Made by a program: the position numbers and the translations under genes
Shown: one piece after another, positions 1 through 12,601 of the stretch
How positions within the stretch are numbered: the first letter of the stretch is position 1
Layout of the letters: every line of letters begins with the position of its first letter
Notes under the pieces: generated by a model
Databases searched by the model: none
What the model saw: only the letters and a program-made list of their open reading frames with translations
What the model was told of the DNA's origin: nothing
Source: Theobroma cacao
Lineage: Eukaryota > Streptophyta > Magnoliopsida > Malvales > Malvaceae
Assembly (NCBI RefSeq): GCF_000208745.1
Contig: NC_030851.1
Coordinates: forward strand, 32,574,281 to 32,638,280
DNA length: 64,000 nucleotides
Reading direction: 5' to 3'

Positions 1-1060
1 CACCTAACCCCCAATTAGCTCGATCCTCCATGTGCCCTATTGGCATGTATTGATGGCCCTTAGATAACGGGACATTAATGTCCACAAAATAATCCCGGCT
101 GGCCTCATCTGGGGTGCGCTCCAAGGTTTTCACTGCCCATAACTGCAAAATAGGGATTATGATTAAATTTTAGGAAAAATTATTATACAAATTCACCGCA
201 GAAATTAGTAGCTGTTCACTCACCTGCTGAGATGACTCTAACATCTCAATTGCCTTATAGAAGTCTTTTAGCTTCTGGTTGCATTGCCATTTGCACATGC
301 GTGGGTAGACATCCTTCAGAGCAGAGGGGGCAACTACCTTTCGAAAGGCCAAAATTGCCTTCATTGCCCAAAACTGCAAGTCAAATGTAACCATTATCAG
401 ATCGTAAATGATAAATGATTGCAACCATAAATTATTATGTCAAAAGGAAAATGAAAAATGTTATGTGACAATACCTCTATCACCCACACAAACCTTAAAT
501 GTTGTACTGTAAACGAGCCTTTTGCACGTTCGAGGAAGACACTTCGAACCCTTTTAAAAGGTAGTCCATGATCAGCCTCCAAACGTAGTGACCCCATGAG
601 AAGACCTTCCAAGCATCGATGTCCTCCACCAAAGAGAAGAGCCAAGGCGTCACCCATCTACAGTAGTCTTGACCAAACAAAATTTTATTCGTGATCAAAA
701 TGAGTGCCATCTTGGTCGAGTCTCCCGGTCTCTGAAAGTTGCCTTCGCTGAACGTATCAAGTAAGGTCTGCAGCTTAACGCTTTGCTACCCATTCCAGTA
801 TCGCGCATGAATTTCGTCCACAACAACCTCGTTCGGTCGTGAGAACACATCCGACATTCGACCAAACTTCAGTCTGGTAATAAGGCAGAACTCCTACTTT
901 GATATGATTGCCTTGCTTTTCCCAATCGCAAACCATAGCTCATGCTCTATTGAATCTGTCATAGTGATTCGACGAATCATGATGTTATGCAGGAGACCAG
1001 GGGAGAAGTAGCCTTGTGGATATATGTCTAGTAACAACCTGAAGCACGTACGTTTCACTA
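1..1060 (-). pseudogene. Broken DUF1985-type transposon gene
   Basis: The minus strand reads a DUF1985-like domain, a plant-specific domain common in Mutator-like elements that carry Ulp1-type protease genes. Recognisable pieces are LWFAIGKSKAIISK then EFCLITRLKFGRMSD (about 930-830), ALILITNKILFGQD with WGHYVWRLIMDYLLKG (about 710-550), and FWAMKAILAFRK (about 375-340). Stop codons interrupt it near 898 and 790, and a frame change is needed near 550. Two introns look preserved: 476 down to about 377, and about 222 down to 147. Both downstream exons start with similar words (FWAMK and LWAVK). The gene runs off the left edge, so any protease part is outside the window. The family call rests on motif likeness; the broken state is seen directly. 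Confidence 0.62.
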
Positions 1061-1248
1061 CATCATACTCCCTTTTCTCTTGGAGGGTCTAATTGATTTA
1101 ATGAAGTTAGGACCACTTACAGTGGGTGTTAATAGCGACATTGAATGCCCACTTTTCCCTCGACACAATAAGTAAATTGTCAAGATCCTCATACTGTCTG
1201 GACTGCATCTGCAAAACATGACACACATGCACGAGTGAGTTAACCCAT

Positions 1249-1542
1249 AATATGGTAATACGCCATGCATATAACGTAGAATGTGGTAACACGCCATGCA
1301 TATAATGTAAAATGTGGTAACACGCCATGCATGTAACGTAAACTGTGGTAACACGCCATGCACATAGCGTAAAATGTGCTAACACGCCATACATATAACG
1401 TAAAATGTGGTAACACACCATGCATATAACGTAAATTCTGGTAACACACCATGCACATAACGTAAACTCTGGTAACACGCCATGCACATAACGTAAACTG
1501 TGATAACATGCCATGTATATAACATAAACTGTGGTAACACGC
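1249..1542. repeat. 31-bp minisatellite, about 9.5 copies
   Basis: Nine full copies and one partial copy of a 31-bp unit lie head to tail. Each contains a variant of GGTAACACGCCATGCA followed by TATAACGTAA. Copies differ by a few substitutions but keep exact length. The array sits directly 5' of the DUF1985 pseudogene on its coding strand, so it may be the leader or subterminal repeat of that transposon. Long minus-strand reading frames here are by-products of the repeat. Confidence 0.95.
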
Positions 1543-1549
1543 TAACGTT

Positions 1550-1685
1550 GACACGCCAATCACTATAATTACTATGTCCTTACATGAACTGGCCTAAAAT
1601 ACCCATGGCGTGTGATATGTTAATCAGTGTAATTACTCTCCAGTTACACGAACTGCCTTAAAATAACTAATGTCGTGATACGCTA
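1550..1685. repeat. Two-copy 64-bp direct repeat
   Basis: Two diverged copies of a 64-bp unit begin near 1558 and 1622, each carrying AATCA(C/G)T(A/G)TAATTAC and later GAACTG(G)CCTTAAAATA. The first copy ends in CATGGCGTGT, the reverse complement of the ACACGCCATG core of the 31-bp array next door. No gene is visible. Confidence 0.75.
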
Positions 1686-2142
1686 AAAACCCCAAAAAGC
1701 AGTTTACCCACTATACACCATATCTATTGTAGTTCAAAACTTTGGTACGACCATAAAATCTGGAAGAAAACAGTTTAAACATAGCAATTGAAAAAGATTG
1801 AAAAAACACGATCATATCACAGAAACCCAGCAAAAAATCAAAGAACAAAAGAAAGTTTTAAAAGGAGTTTTATTTTCAGACTGACTGACTTCTTCACTGA
1901 TAATCGACATTGTTGCTGTGGTGTCGTCAAGCTTGCAAAGAAGAAAGTCGAGCACTTTGCTATATTTGGGAATGAGGAATGAGGAATGAGGAAGAACGCA
2001 GACGTTTACGATTTCTGAAAAATATTTAATTAAAATGAAATTGCCTCACAATTTCCTCTATAAATATTCATTTATTGAATTCATTTAGTTGAAGTACAAT
2101 TGGTTTCCTCGTTATTTGCTTTTTTTTTTTCTTTTTTCAAAC

Positions 2143-2560
2143 CATGTTGTGTCACTCATTAATTGCAATGTCGTGTCACACACTCTAAACCCTGTAGTGT
2201 CACGGATCTCCATGGAGTCTAACAAACTGTTAACGCTGGCATGTCATAGATTCCCTTCATGGCGTGTCACCAACTCTGAACGTTGGTGTGTCACAGATTC
2301 CCTCCATGGCGTGTCACCAACTCTGAATGCTGGTGTGTCATAGTCGTGTCACACATTCCCACCATGACGTGTCACAAACTCTAAACCCTGTCGTGTCATA
2401 GCCATGTCACACATTCCAACATGTCGTGTCATAAACTCCAAACACTACCGTGTCACGGCCATGCCACACATTCCCAACTTGTCGTGTCACACATTCCCAA
2501 GATGCCGTTTCACAAACTCTAAACCTTGCCTTGCCACAGCCGTCTCACATATGGCTTGCT
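2143..2560. repeat. Degenerate 47-58 bp minisatellite with GTGTCAC words
   Basis: About eight diverged units of 47-58 bp run across this stretch. The best-preserved start with CATGGCGTGTCACCAACTCT (for example near 2261 and 2308) and contain a second GTGTCAC word and an ATTCCC tail. Plus-strand frames over it are repeat artefacts without domains. The core matches the reverse complement of the core of the 31-bp array 0.6 kb to the left. Confidence 0.85.
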
Positions 2561-4018
2561 GTAGCACGATCATTTCGTGCTTTGGATTCACATATTTCTC
2601 CTTTCGATTTACCACCGTATCACGGATTTTTGATTTCACATCATTCTCCAAGCTTTCAATTCATCACGACTGGTTCGTCGTTCGGTTTAATATCACTCTT
2701 CTCCTAGTATCTAAATGCCATGTCCAAAATCTCTGAAAAACCATCTCATACAATATTATTTTGTTTTGCACAAGTTTCGCGATAAAAAAATAGATGTTTT
2801 TAAGGAAAATAATTATCCGTGTTTGCAGTTGAACGATAATTCAGAAGATGGCTCAAAGAAGATGGCTCATTAAGGGATTTTTGTCTCAAAATCTATTCTT
2901 TTGGCTAAAAACAGTTAAAATTATCTGGAGGCTTATTTACAAAAACACGTTATTTTTAAGAGCTAAATTTTTTTCCTTTTTTAAAATAAAAAATTAATAT
3001 AAAACTAGATTAATCCATACCTAACAATAAAATTTTGGTTTAGTCTAGGTAGCAAAGCCAAGCAAGATCTTTGCTTGCTGGCAGGAAAAACGACAACATG
3101 TGATACTACATTTTTAGTAAATGTTCGATGAAGTTAAAAGCATGTAAGAAAAGTAACAACAAATCATATTGCATTTTCCCAATGTTGGATGATGTAAAAA
3201 GCAAGCTACAAAAGCAACAGCCAAAAGGTACTTGATATGTGGGCACATAGGTTTAATGGTATTTGATGCCTGTTAGAGAATCCAAATATTTTGTTTATTT
3301 TCTTATGGATTATAAAATGCTTGGAAATTTTGTACATGTGGAATGATTTATCAATATGTGTAGTTATTGTTATACTTAAATTTTTTTTTTCAAAATTGAA
3401 TTACCACAAACGAGTACAAATATTGACTTCTCAATTTTCATCTAATTTATTTCAACAACTATTGACCTATTTGACTTATTTCAATCATAATCAATAAATA
3501 TTATATACACCAAAAAAAATTAAGAACAAATAAATATCACATAATTGTCATATCAAATAATAAATTAAGAAATATCAAATAATAAAGAGTGTTTTCAAAA
3601 CCCAAAAAAAAAAAGAATGATAAAAAATAAAATGCAAAATAAAATAGAAAAAAAAGAAGAAATAATACTTGAATGCAGTTCTGATTTTTAGGTTTTCGTT
3701 CCTTTTAATTTTTGTAAGAACAAAAAAAACCTTGATTTGTAGAAAAGGAGAGATAAGAGGGAGATCAATATGGAAAGAAAGAGGGAGTATTTTTTGAGAG
3801 AGAGAATTTTTTTGGAAAAAAATAGCTGTTCTAATAAGTTGGTGTGTTTTTTTTTTTTAAAAAAAAAAGAGAAGAGAAAGCTCTTAATTAGAGCTTTTTT
3901 TTAAGCTTTTTTTTAGATTTTATTTTTTTAAAAGTTTTTTATGAAATCCTATTTGGCCTAACTTTTACTTTTGAGTAGTAGATAAGGTAAATATAAGCCA
4001 GGCCAAACGAACACTTAG
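2561..4018. other. AT-rich intergenic stretch, no gene seen
   Basis: This stretch has long A and T runs and no open frame with a recognisable domain. A short purine-rich patch (about 3735-3810) and AAGCTTTTTT-type runs near 3880-3930 are the only local structure. Nothing here supports a gene. Confidence 0.7.
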
Positions 4019-4090
4019 TATAAACTCATGGAACATGGAGTACTTCTTATCCCGTATAAACTCATGGAACATGGAGTACTTCTTATCCCA
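4019..4090. repeat. 36-bp tandem duplication
   Basis: Two almost identical 36-bp copies (4019-4054 and 4055-4090) contain ACTCATGGAACATGGAGTAC; they differ at the last base. Confidence 0.95.
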
Positions 4091-4269
4091 TATAACACGG
4101 TGTTTCCCTCCCTCTTTTCCACATCCCTACAATTCTGTGAACCTCTCACAGAAAACCCATTTCTTATATAAAGATCATATGAAGATTGCATCTCTCTCAT
4201 AATTTTAGACATACCCCATATTTATAGAATCCTATTATTTGGTGACTAGAAATCTCTATCCATTATTAA

Positions 4270-4954
4270 TTTTTAAGGATGACTCAATAAGTTCAAAGGT
4301 TTAAAGCGAAATGTTCAAATAAGTTATTTCATTACTCTTAAGCTTAGCATTAAGATTTCTCTAACTTCTAATGCCAACATTAGCTAGTTTACTTGTACTA
4401 GAAGCCAAATGAAACAATTTGCAACAAAAACAAAACACTCTATCTAAGTCTTTTGAATAAACTAGCCATCTTCTTTCATGCGTCTCCTCATTTGCCAACT
4501 TTTGAATATAGTATGTAGCAAAAAAATATCTTGAAAATTTATTTTTTAGGAAAATCTAAACGTTAACTTTAAATGGACATTTTTCTACTAATAAATCTCT
4601 TAAATTTATATCAATATTTGTCCATTGAGTTGGATCATAAATATTTTTAGGAATGCAATCATTTAAATTAATAGGTTGATCATCTTCATCATGATTTCTA
4701 TGATCATTTTGACTCTCTTCATGATTTCTATGATCATTTTGAATCTCTTCATTAACTTTTTACTCTAGTATTTCATCATCATCTAACTCTCTAAGATCAT
4801 TAACTTGTTCATTTAAGGAACATTTATTAATAATTTTTTATTTATTATTTTTATTACTTGTAAAAAAATTTTTAAGTGCTCCTTTTTAAGATTGTGTTAA
4901 ACTTTCATTTTTTTTAAGCTTTGAATAACCGGATTTATATTTTCGATTTGACAT
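4270..4954 (-). pseudogene. hAT-type transposase relic, N-terminal part (ZMYM1-like)
   Basis: From an ATG at 4954 the minus strand reads MSNRKYKSGYSKLKK and later IYDPTQWTNIDINLRDLLVE, then after a frame change a zinc-finger-like patch DLDRVFCFCCKLFHLAS. This order is characteristic of the TTF-type zinc-finger N terminus of plant hAT transposases annotated as zinc finger MYM-type protein 1-like. At least three in-frame stops and a frameshift break it. The dimerisation and catalytic parts that should follow are absent after about 4270. A 31-bp duplication (CATGATTTCTATGATCATTT, near 4690-4750) adds a repeated peptide. It is a dead fragment. Confidence 0.7.
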
Positions 4955-6983
4955 ATTCAAATATTTATTATGAGGTACAAAAATATTTAGTTATTATAAT
5001 TATCTTATATTTTTTAAATGATTAATATAAATCAATAATCAAAATTTCTAATTCAAATAAATCAACTATCATATAAATAAAAATAATATAAAAATATAAT
5101 ATAAACTCTAAATTAAAGTAAAAGAGTCTGATTAGAACAATTATATCTAATTGTTGAATGCTTATTGCAAACCGCAAATGAGACTCACGGCTTTATGAAG
5201 ATAATAACACAACAGACTTCTTGTCTATTCTTTAAAGGAAAATTGAAGTTAAAGGAAGAAAAAGCAAATGAGAAAAGAAGAATTCAAAAGTATATATTAT
5301 ACATTGAAAAAAAAATACTTGGTTTTATATATAGAAAAAAAATAATTGTTGGGAATTATTAAATACGTTTATTAGAAATAGAAGAAATAAATGAGAAAAG
5401 AATAACTGTTGGAGATGATTAAATATGTAAGATTGTTAGTTTGATTGGAAATAAGAGAATATAGTTGAGAATTAATAACATTCTAGAAATTAGTAAGTGA
5501 TGAAAAATTGAGATTTATTAAGTACATAATTAAAAAAGAGAGAAAATAACTAATTTTATTAATTATTTTTTATTTTTATATATTTTTAATATAATTAATT
5601 ATATTATAATTATTATTAAATTATAAGACTTCTCAAATTTGAGACCTCGAGCCTAAAACCCCTACATAAGTGGTTTCACCCAAAGACCGACTTTGTAATA
5701 ATTCTTACCCATTAAGATATAACTCTTAGCTACAAAGTATACTTACCCTTTGTCATTCTCAACAAATAGAATTTCATCAGAATTCAAATTGATTTTCAAT
5801 TAAAATTTGAACCAAATATCTAACAAATCTAGATTGAGACAAATTTCACCAAAACATTAACCTTGCAGAAATCTTGACTAGTTATCATCGAATCCGTCTT
5901 GGTTCCACCCAATTCACATGGAGCAACCAATATGAATGCGTAGTCATCAAGTCAACTTGACCTTTGTTGATTTCAAAGAAGAATCTCGATCTAACATCTT
6001 TCAACAACAATTTCCTTTCACTTGTCATTTGCATTTAGAGACCATATTGGTCGGCACCATCGAGATGTTTCTTTTCCTCAATCAATCACCCATAAACGAA
6101 ACTGTCACACTCTTCTTCTTGTCACGATCACCTTACCGCGTGTGGTTTTACTGGCAAATCAATATTAACTCCACATATATTAGATACACTCTGCGGATGT
6201 GGACAACCTATCTGCATGACGTGTAAGATAGATAGTGTTTAAAATCAGGAAACTTATCAAAAAATCAAATAAAAGACCAGATCTTTGTTTTTGAAATTTG
6301 AAAATGTCTAAAATTATGCAACTTATTACTAAAGTCATGATAGAAGAGAAGATCGAATCTTTCCAATTTTCTATAATTTCTTCTGCCATGAAATTTAACT
6401 TCTTTTCCAATCTTTTTAAATTCAAAATTGTTCATACCCCTTTTATTATCTCCATTAATTTAATTATAATCCTTTATTATAAGGCTCTTTTCTAAAATAA
6501 ATAATCATTTCTTTTCATTTCGTTTTGACATAGGGTTTTTTTTTTAACTTTTTTTAGGATCAACTTTAGCATTTGGTACGTAGCTAGCTAGAATCTTAAT
6601 TAATTTCAATCCAATATTTGCTTTTTAGTGTAAATGTTGAACTATTTGTTATTAGAACCAAATTCCCACCATCAGCCCATGGTGTTGTCCAAACCATTTA
6701 GAATTGTAAGAGAGTTGATTTTTTTCCATAATATGGTGGATTTTACCTTTCTGAAAAAATATTAAGAAGTACTGACAGCTTAGAACGAACATGTGTAGAC
6801 CTTTGTCTGTTTTAAAGATAAAAACTTGACTGTAGACAGAAACACAATCTCGGGCTAGGTTCTAGGTGTCGGCCGGCTTCAACTGAAGCCCAAACATAGT
6901 AATGGGGGCTGGTTTTGTCATTTTCCGGTGTTTATCAGAATAGAAAGTAGAAAGGATACACATCACAACTCCGAACAAAGAAA
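4955..6983. other. Non-coding stretch ending in the MENG promoter and 5' UTR
   Basis: This stretch is AT-rich with no recognisable domain in its short frames. The part next to 6984 must hold the promoter and leader of the methyltransferase gene. I see no unambiguous TATA box there. The GC content rises from about 6860 onward, typical of the start of a plant gene. Confidence 0.6.
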
Positions 6984-8975
6984 ATGGCTTCTCTCCGATT
7001 CTCGGCTCCGCACCTACCTGGTTCCCGGTTCAAGCGCCGTCTGGTTCGCTGCGCTGGCGAGCGCCAGGAGCTTTTTAACCGCATTGCTCCTGTTTACGAC
7101 AACGTCAGTTATCTCTCCCTCTCTATCGCATTATTTAACAATTCTTCTTCTTTTAATCATTTTTCTTGGGTGCAAAAATTTGCAGTTAAATGATTTGCTG
7201 AGTTTCGGTCAGCATCGAATATGGAAACGCATGGCCGTATCCTGGAGTGGGTAGGCATTTAAAATTTTCCCTCTTTGCTGCTTCTGTTTGTCGTGGAATT
7301 TTAATTTGAGTAGTAATGAAACAGGGCAAAACCGGGTGATTCAGTGTTGGATTTGTGCTGTGGAAGTGGGGATTTAACGTTCCTCATGTCCGAGAAAGTT
7401 GGTTGTTACGGCAAAGTATGTTTTGTTGAATGTGTATATTACCATTGTTACTGTCTATTGACAGTTTGGATTTATGTAGCAAAAGAGAAATAATGTCTGT
7501 GTTGGTAAATTTGTAGGTAACGGGCCTTGATTTCTCCAAGAAGCAACTATCAATTGCTATATCACGGCAATACGTGCTTTCAAAGGCTTGCTACAATAAC
7601 ATTGAGTGAGCACTGGTAAATTCAGTTGTTAACAAACTAAGTAGTAATTTTTATGGAACAACCCATGTTTAAGAAAATGAAAACGCTCTTCCCATAATAT
7701 GGACCCCATAGGTGAATCATTGCAAAGTTACTTGTAATTTGCTTCTAAAATCATGACCGCAAGTTGTATTTTGGTTATGGCATGGGATAATTTGGGTTTG
7801 TGATTGAATCCAGATGGGTTGAAGGTGATGCACTTGATTTGCCGTTTTCTAATGGTATCTTTGATGCTATGACTATGGGTTATGGGCTACGTAATGTGGT
7901 TGATATACGTAAAGCTCTGCAGGAGATGTTTCGAGTTTTAAAGCCAGGTCTAAAGTCTATCTTCCTTTTTTTTTCTCGATGAAATTGTAGCCATAGGTTG
8001 ATGGGAATGTTCTAAATTTTGTGTGGTTTTTCAGGCTCAAGGGTATCAATCCTCGACTTTAATAAAAGCACGCAGCCATTTACTGCCTTGTTTCAGGTAG
8101 CCATAAGCATTGTGCCTTTTATTTTGGGTTCTCTACCACTGCCTCAACTTAACAGATACCTTATGATTTTTTTTTCAACGCCGTAAAGAGTCTTGAATTA
8201 GTGATGAATGTCATTCTGCCTTGCACTTATAGTACATCAAGTTCAATACTGAAACATGCCACTGACATCAGAAACTAAATTTATCTTAAATTTTGCTTTT
8301 GGAAAGGAATGGATGATTGACAATGTAGTAGTTCCAACAGCAACAGTTTATGGCCTTGCCAAGGAGTACAAGTATTTGAAAGCTTCAATCAATGAATTTT
8401 TAACAGGTTTGTTGTCTGTCAATATCCTATTGCTATTCATGCAGAATTGTTCTTTTCAGAGATGATTCATTTGCTACATGATATAACAAATTCAGTTTTG
8501 GAACTCTAGTTTCGTTTAATCTTGTTTACAGTAGATATTTTTTAATTTATAGATTCTTGTCACTGAGGTGCCTATTAGATCTATATCGATTTAACTTTCA
8601 TTTTAGGTATTCTTAGTCAAATTTTCTTTGTAGATCAGACGTTTTTCTTTGCAAATGAAATTATTATATCTTCACACCAAAGTATGCAATAATGCTTCGC
8701 TCCAAAAATAGTTTCATCTATTTGTATTGCTTCTCAGAATGATGACACAATTGAGATTTTGATTTGTTATAGACTGTAATTGGGCTTTAAATGCAGAACC
8801 AGAAATAATCTGAAACCTAGGGTGGGAGGATATAGTTGTAGCTTATAACTAAAGTACCCTGTTCTCTGTTGTAGGGAAGGAATTGGAGAAACTCGCTTTA
8901 GAAACAGGGTTTTCTAATGCCAGACATTATGAGATCGGTGGAGGCCTCATGGGGAACTTAGTAGCCACACGTTAA
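6984..8975 (+). CDS. MENG: Chloroplast 2-phytyl-1,4-naphthoquinone methyltransferase (MenG/UbiE family)
   Basis: The enzyme methylates demethylphylloquinone with S-adenosylmethionine, the last methylation in plastid phylloquinone (vitamin K1) synthesis, which supplies photosystem I. Eight exons join in frame: 6984-7103, 7186-7250, 7325-7415, 7517-7605, 7814-7947, 8035-8096, 8307-8406 and 8875-8975, giving 253 residues, close to the Arabidopsis protein (about 260). All introns are GT-AG. The N terminus (MASLRFSAPHLPGSRFKRR) is basic and Ser/Arg-rich like a transit peptide. The UbiE signature YDNLNDLLSFGQHRIWK spans the exon 1-2 junction, and SAM motif I VLDLCCGSGDLT lies near residues 69-80. 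The second signature reads FRVLKPGSRVSILDF, with Asp where UbiE usually has Glu. The C terminus GGGLMGNLVATR fits plant MENG. The start sits in AAAATGGC. The gene converges on the CRK2-like gene, 631 bp away. Confidence 0.93.
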
Positions 8976-9606
8976 ATGAAATTCAGGCTTTATCTTTTCT
9001 TGCAATGTTTGAATTTTTTCTGTTGGTGAAGAAGCATTCTGTTCTCTGAATTTCCAAACATTTCTAAATGCCGACCATATATGCTGGGGCTTTAGTATGG
9101 ATTCTCCATAAAGGTTGCTAAACTGAACAGCGGTGTGATTGACAAATCAATAATAGTTAATAATGCTTTAGTTTGCATCAGAGTTGTCGTTTCTTACTTT
9201 TTATGTTCTTCTAAAGCTTACAATATGGATTACTTAATCTACTATAGAGGCTGGGTACTTTGAAGCCTGAGAAATGAATCTGCTGCTATCAATGCTGAAA
9301 TGATCTGAGGGTTATATATCAACAAAAAATTCATAGTAAGTCGATATTTGTACATTATACAATATTATGTCCCTTAGCTATTCTTATCTGATATGGAAGA
9401 GCTGGGTTATGTATATGAGTATCATTCTGCATTCTGAAGACAACTATTCATTTGGCTCTTTATTGTTTGCTCACAAATCCATGCAACAAGATACTCGACC
9501 CAGGCAAAATTCTAATCTAGAACTGTTTTGAAGCTTTTTACTTATCAAAATTGAGAGTACTGCCCTATTAAGATTGACTCTTTTCATCCCCACCAGACTC
9601 CAAAGA

Positions 9607-12529
9607 TCATCTTGCGTAAAAGGAACTGTGGGTGACAGTGGCAATCGAATCAGTATCAGCTGCATTGAAGGGATAGCCTGGGTTCTCACTCGTGTCATTG
9701 AATTCCATAGTCTTTTCATCCATAAAAGGAGGATTAGTTGGTGCAGGGAGGTCTTCATCTTTCTTTGTTAGCATCTGTAGTACCTTCGACATTGATGGTC
9801 TTAGTGATGGAATCTCTTGGGCGCAAAGAAGTCCAATATGCACTACTCTGAATATCTCATTTTTAACATTGCTGCTGTGGTGGTTGTTATGTAACATTAG
9901 GTTTGGGTCATAAATCTCCTCCACGGTCCCTAATTGAAAGTGTTTCCACGCCTGCTCCGTCAATTAAAAAAAAAATACAAAAGAGCTATTAATAAACCGT
10001 TTTTCTCACAGGGAAATCAGCTTTAGTTGAAGGGGAGCTTCAACTGGGTAAAGAAGGGCATATTTTAGAGAGACTGCATGAAACTTACAATTGTAACTAG
10101 ACTGTCAGAGTATTCTGCGGCTTTGCTCCTGTTGTTTTGCTTTCCTGTAACGATCTCCAGTAAAAGCACTCCAAAACTATAGACATCCACCTTCTCTGTT
10201 AACTGGCCATGGGCTAGGTATTCCGGAGCCATATATCCTCTGTGGATTGTAAAAATAGAAATTATAAGTTCAAAACATATTTAAAATGGACATTCGAAAA
10301 ACAAATTTGCTCTTCTAATACTCGTGCTCTTGACTTTCCAGACGCTCTTGAATATTCTACACAACAAAACACTGCATTGAACAAACAGAAACAACGTGAT
10401 GCTTACAGCGTTCCAGCAATGGCAGTGCTGATGTGACTCTGATCTTCCTGGAAAGACCTTGCCAATCCAAAGTCGGCAATTTTGGCACGGAGCCTTGAAT
10501 CCAACAAGATATTGCTAGCTTTTATATCTCGGTGAATGATTTTGTTCTTGGAGTTCTCGTGAAGATAGACTAAACCTTCGACGGTCCCAATAATAACTTC
10601 ATATCTCTTTTCCCAGTTAAGCACTTTACCTCTGCTGGGATCTGTTATGTTTGTGAAGAGGAAAATAACTGTTAGTATATAAGCTTCAATTAACTGGTTT
10701 ATTTTTATTTTTTAAAGTGAATGGGCTGCCTATATATATCAGAATCATTTTAAGCTTTGGCATCCATATTGGATGTTAAATATTGGTAATTACCAAAAAT
10801 GAAACGATCAAGGCTCTTGTTAGGGAGGAACTCATAGACGAGAAGACTTTCCGGTCCAGCGCAACTACATCCCAACAACCTGACCAGGTTTTTATGCTCC
10901 ACGCTGCTTATTATGTTGACTTCATTGTAGAAATCTGCTGCTCTGTGTCGATTGTTAAAGAAAAGCCTCTTGACTGCAATCTCTCTTCCATCAGGTAGAA
11001 TTCCCTACAGAGGAAAAATAATTCTGAAACCATAACACACTGGTTCAATGCCAAAGAAGAAAAGTGGGCATCAGAGGAAAAAACCAACCTTATAAACTGT
11101 CCCAAATCCTCCTTGCCCGAGCTTGTTCACATCGTTGAAAGATCCTGTAGCCCTCTCAAGTGTGGAGTACTTGAAATTTAAGTTACTATCATGAAGGAGT
11201 TTCACCAACTTCTCTGCATCATTTGAACCTGGAAGGCAGAAATATTTCAGCAAGGGAGGACATGGAAAACTAGGAAAGAATACTGATACCATGCCATTAA
11301 ACCTAAACTTGCCTCACCACAATTTCATGTACTTGAATAATTTAGATAACATGGGCTGACAACTACAACAATTTTATCTCTCATATGGCTGCTGTTTTTG
11401 GGTCCTTTTCGGTGTATGGAAATTTAGTAATTAAACCTTGTAAATGAAACTTTTACCTCGTCTTTTCTTTTGTATGTATCTATGCTTCCGGATATAAACT
11501 CCAATAGCTACTCCAATCGCTAAAACAACCAGAGAACTGACAACAGAAACTACTATAATTATAATGGTTCCTGCAAATCCATGAATGCAAGTTCACAATC
11601 AGCTCAAAACTATTAAGGTAGAAAGTTTGTTCCCTGTCAGCTAACGAATTTGGGAACGTATACAGGGAAGTATATTAAGAAACGACATTGTTTTAATTAA
11701 CTAGAATTAAAGAAGATGAAATTCTTTTACCTTTTGAAATTCCATTTCCTGGTTCTTTGTTGAGGAAATTCGTGTCAGAGTACCTCACAAAGCAGCCAGT
11801 GTTGAGTGCGCGTCCCTCTGACCAAGGCAAGCACCCTAATATTGATGCAGATGCATTCTCCAAACATGCTTTACAAGAACTCTTGTTCAATGTCCTCCAG
11901 CAATTAACCAAAACATAAGCTGACTCATTTGTCCCTGGAACTGCCACCTGAGCCTTAGCGTAGCCTTCCTTTTCCAGTGCAGCAACAACTGCATGGTTCA
12001 CAGCCTGTCTTGCCGAGTCCTGAAAATTTGACCCCTTCCGGCTTGTATTCCCACATACTGCCCTGTCATCCGGTCCCGTGTACTCCTCAAAGAAGGTATA
12101 GTTCTCAGATCTCATGAAGCATCCGTCAAGAAAAATGCGGCCCCCATTGTGTGGATAGCATTGAGGAAGAACCGTACGTGCCTCAGCATAGCACAGTACA
12201 CAGTCAAGCAAAGAGAGGTCCCCATAACACTGAGCAAGGCCATGGTTAGCATCAGGCCCTGAGCCTGTAACTGCTGTTCCAAAACCTGAATCACGCATCT
12301 GTTCACTAATATTCTCCATTGTAGCGACAAAATTTGGAACAAAGATGGTTGTGTTGTGCTCCATTTGGTTGCCACAAGTAATGTTCACTGTTTGGGCTCT
12401 TGGATCTCCTCCTACTCTTGTAAGTAATGCCAGAGATCCTATAAGAACAAAGAAAGTATATAGAGAACGGACGAGTTGAACTGTTTTATGCATTTTCTTG
12501 AAGGTGAACTTGGATTTTGGAGTGGCCAA
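9607..12529 (-). CDS. CRK2: Cysteine-rich receptor-like protein kinase, CRK2 type
   Basis: This is a plasma-membrane receptor kinase with two extracellular DUF26 (Gnk2) domains. Seven exons on the minus strand join in frame: 12529-11731, 11570-11457, 11228-11089, 11004-10794, 10641-10407, 10239-10089 and 9951-9607 (664 residues). Exon 1 holds a signal peptide and both DUF26 domains, each with the C-x8-C-x2-C signature ([13 protein letters not shown] and [13 protein letters not shown]). Exon 2 (114 bp) encodes the membrane helix (near residues 268-290). The kinase has [10 protein letters not shown], the ATP lysine in IAVKRL (residue 363), HRDIKASN (Asp 460), DFG (478-480) and MAPEY, so it looks active. 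A start 12 residues later (MHKTV, 12493) would give a more typical signal peptide. The N-terminal context DPRAQT fits the CRK2 subgroup; orthology is inferred, as no tree could be made. Confidence 0.93.
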
Positions 12530-12601
12530 ATTGTTCCAAGTTCTATTGCAAGGCCCAAGAAATCGGTTTAAGTGCCATCAACTGTGAAGAGATTAACGAG
12601 C

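Noticed and set aside
1058..1563. Overlapping minus-strand frames rich in CMACYH-type repeats
   Set aside because: They are translations of the 31-bp minisatellite in different frames; no domain and no gene context.
6928..7254. 108-codon frame starting upstream of the MENG start
   Set aside because: It reads through exon 1 in the wrong frame and through intron 1; the spliced MENG model explains the region.
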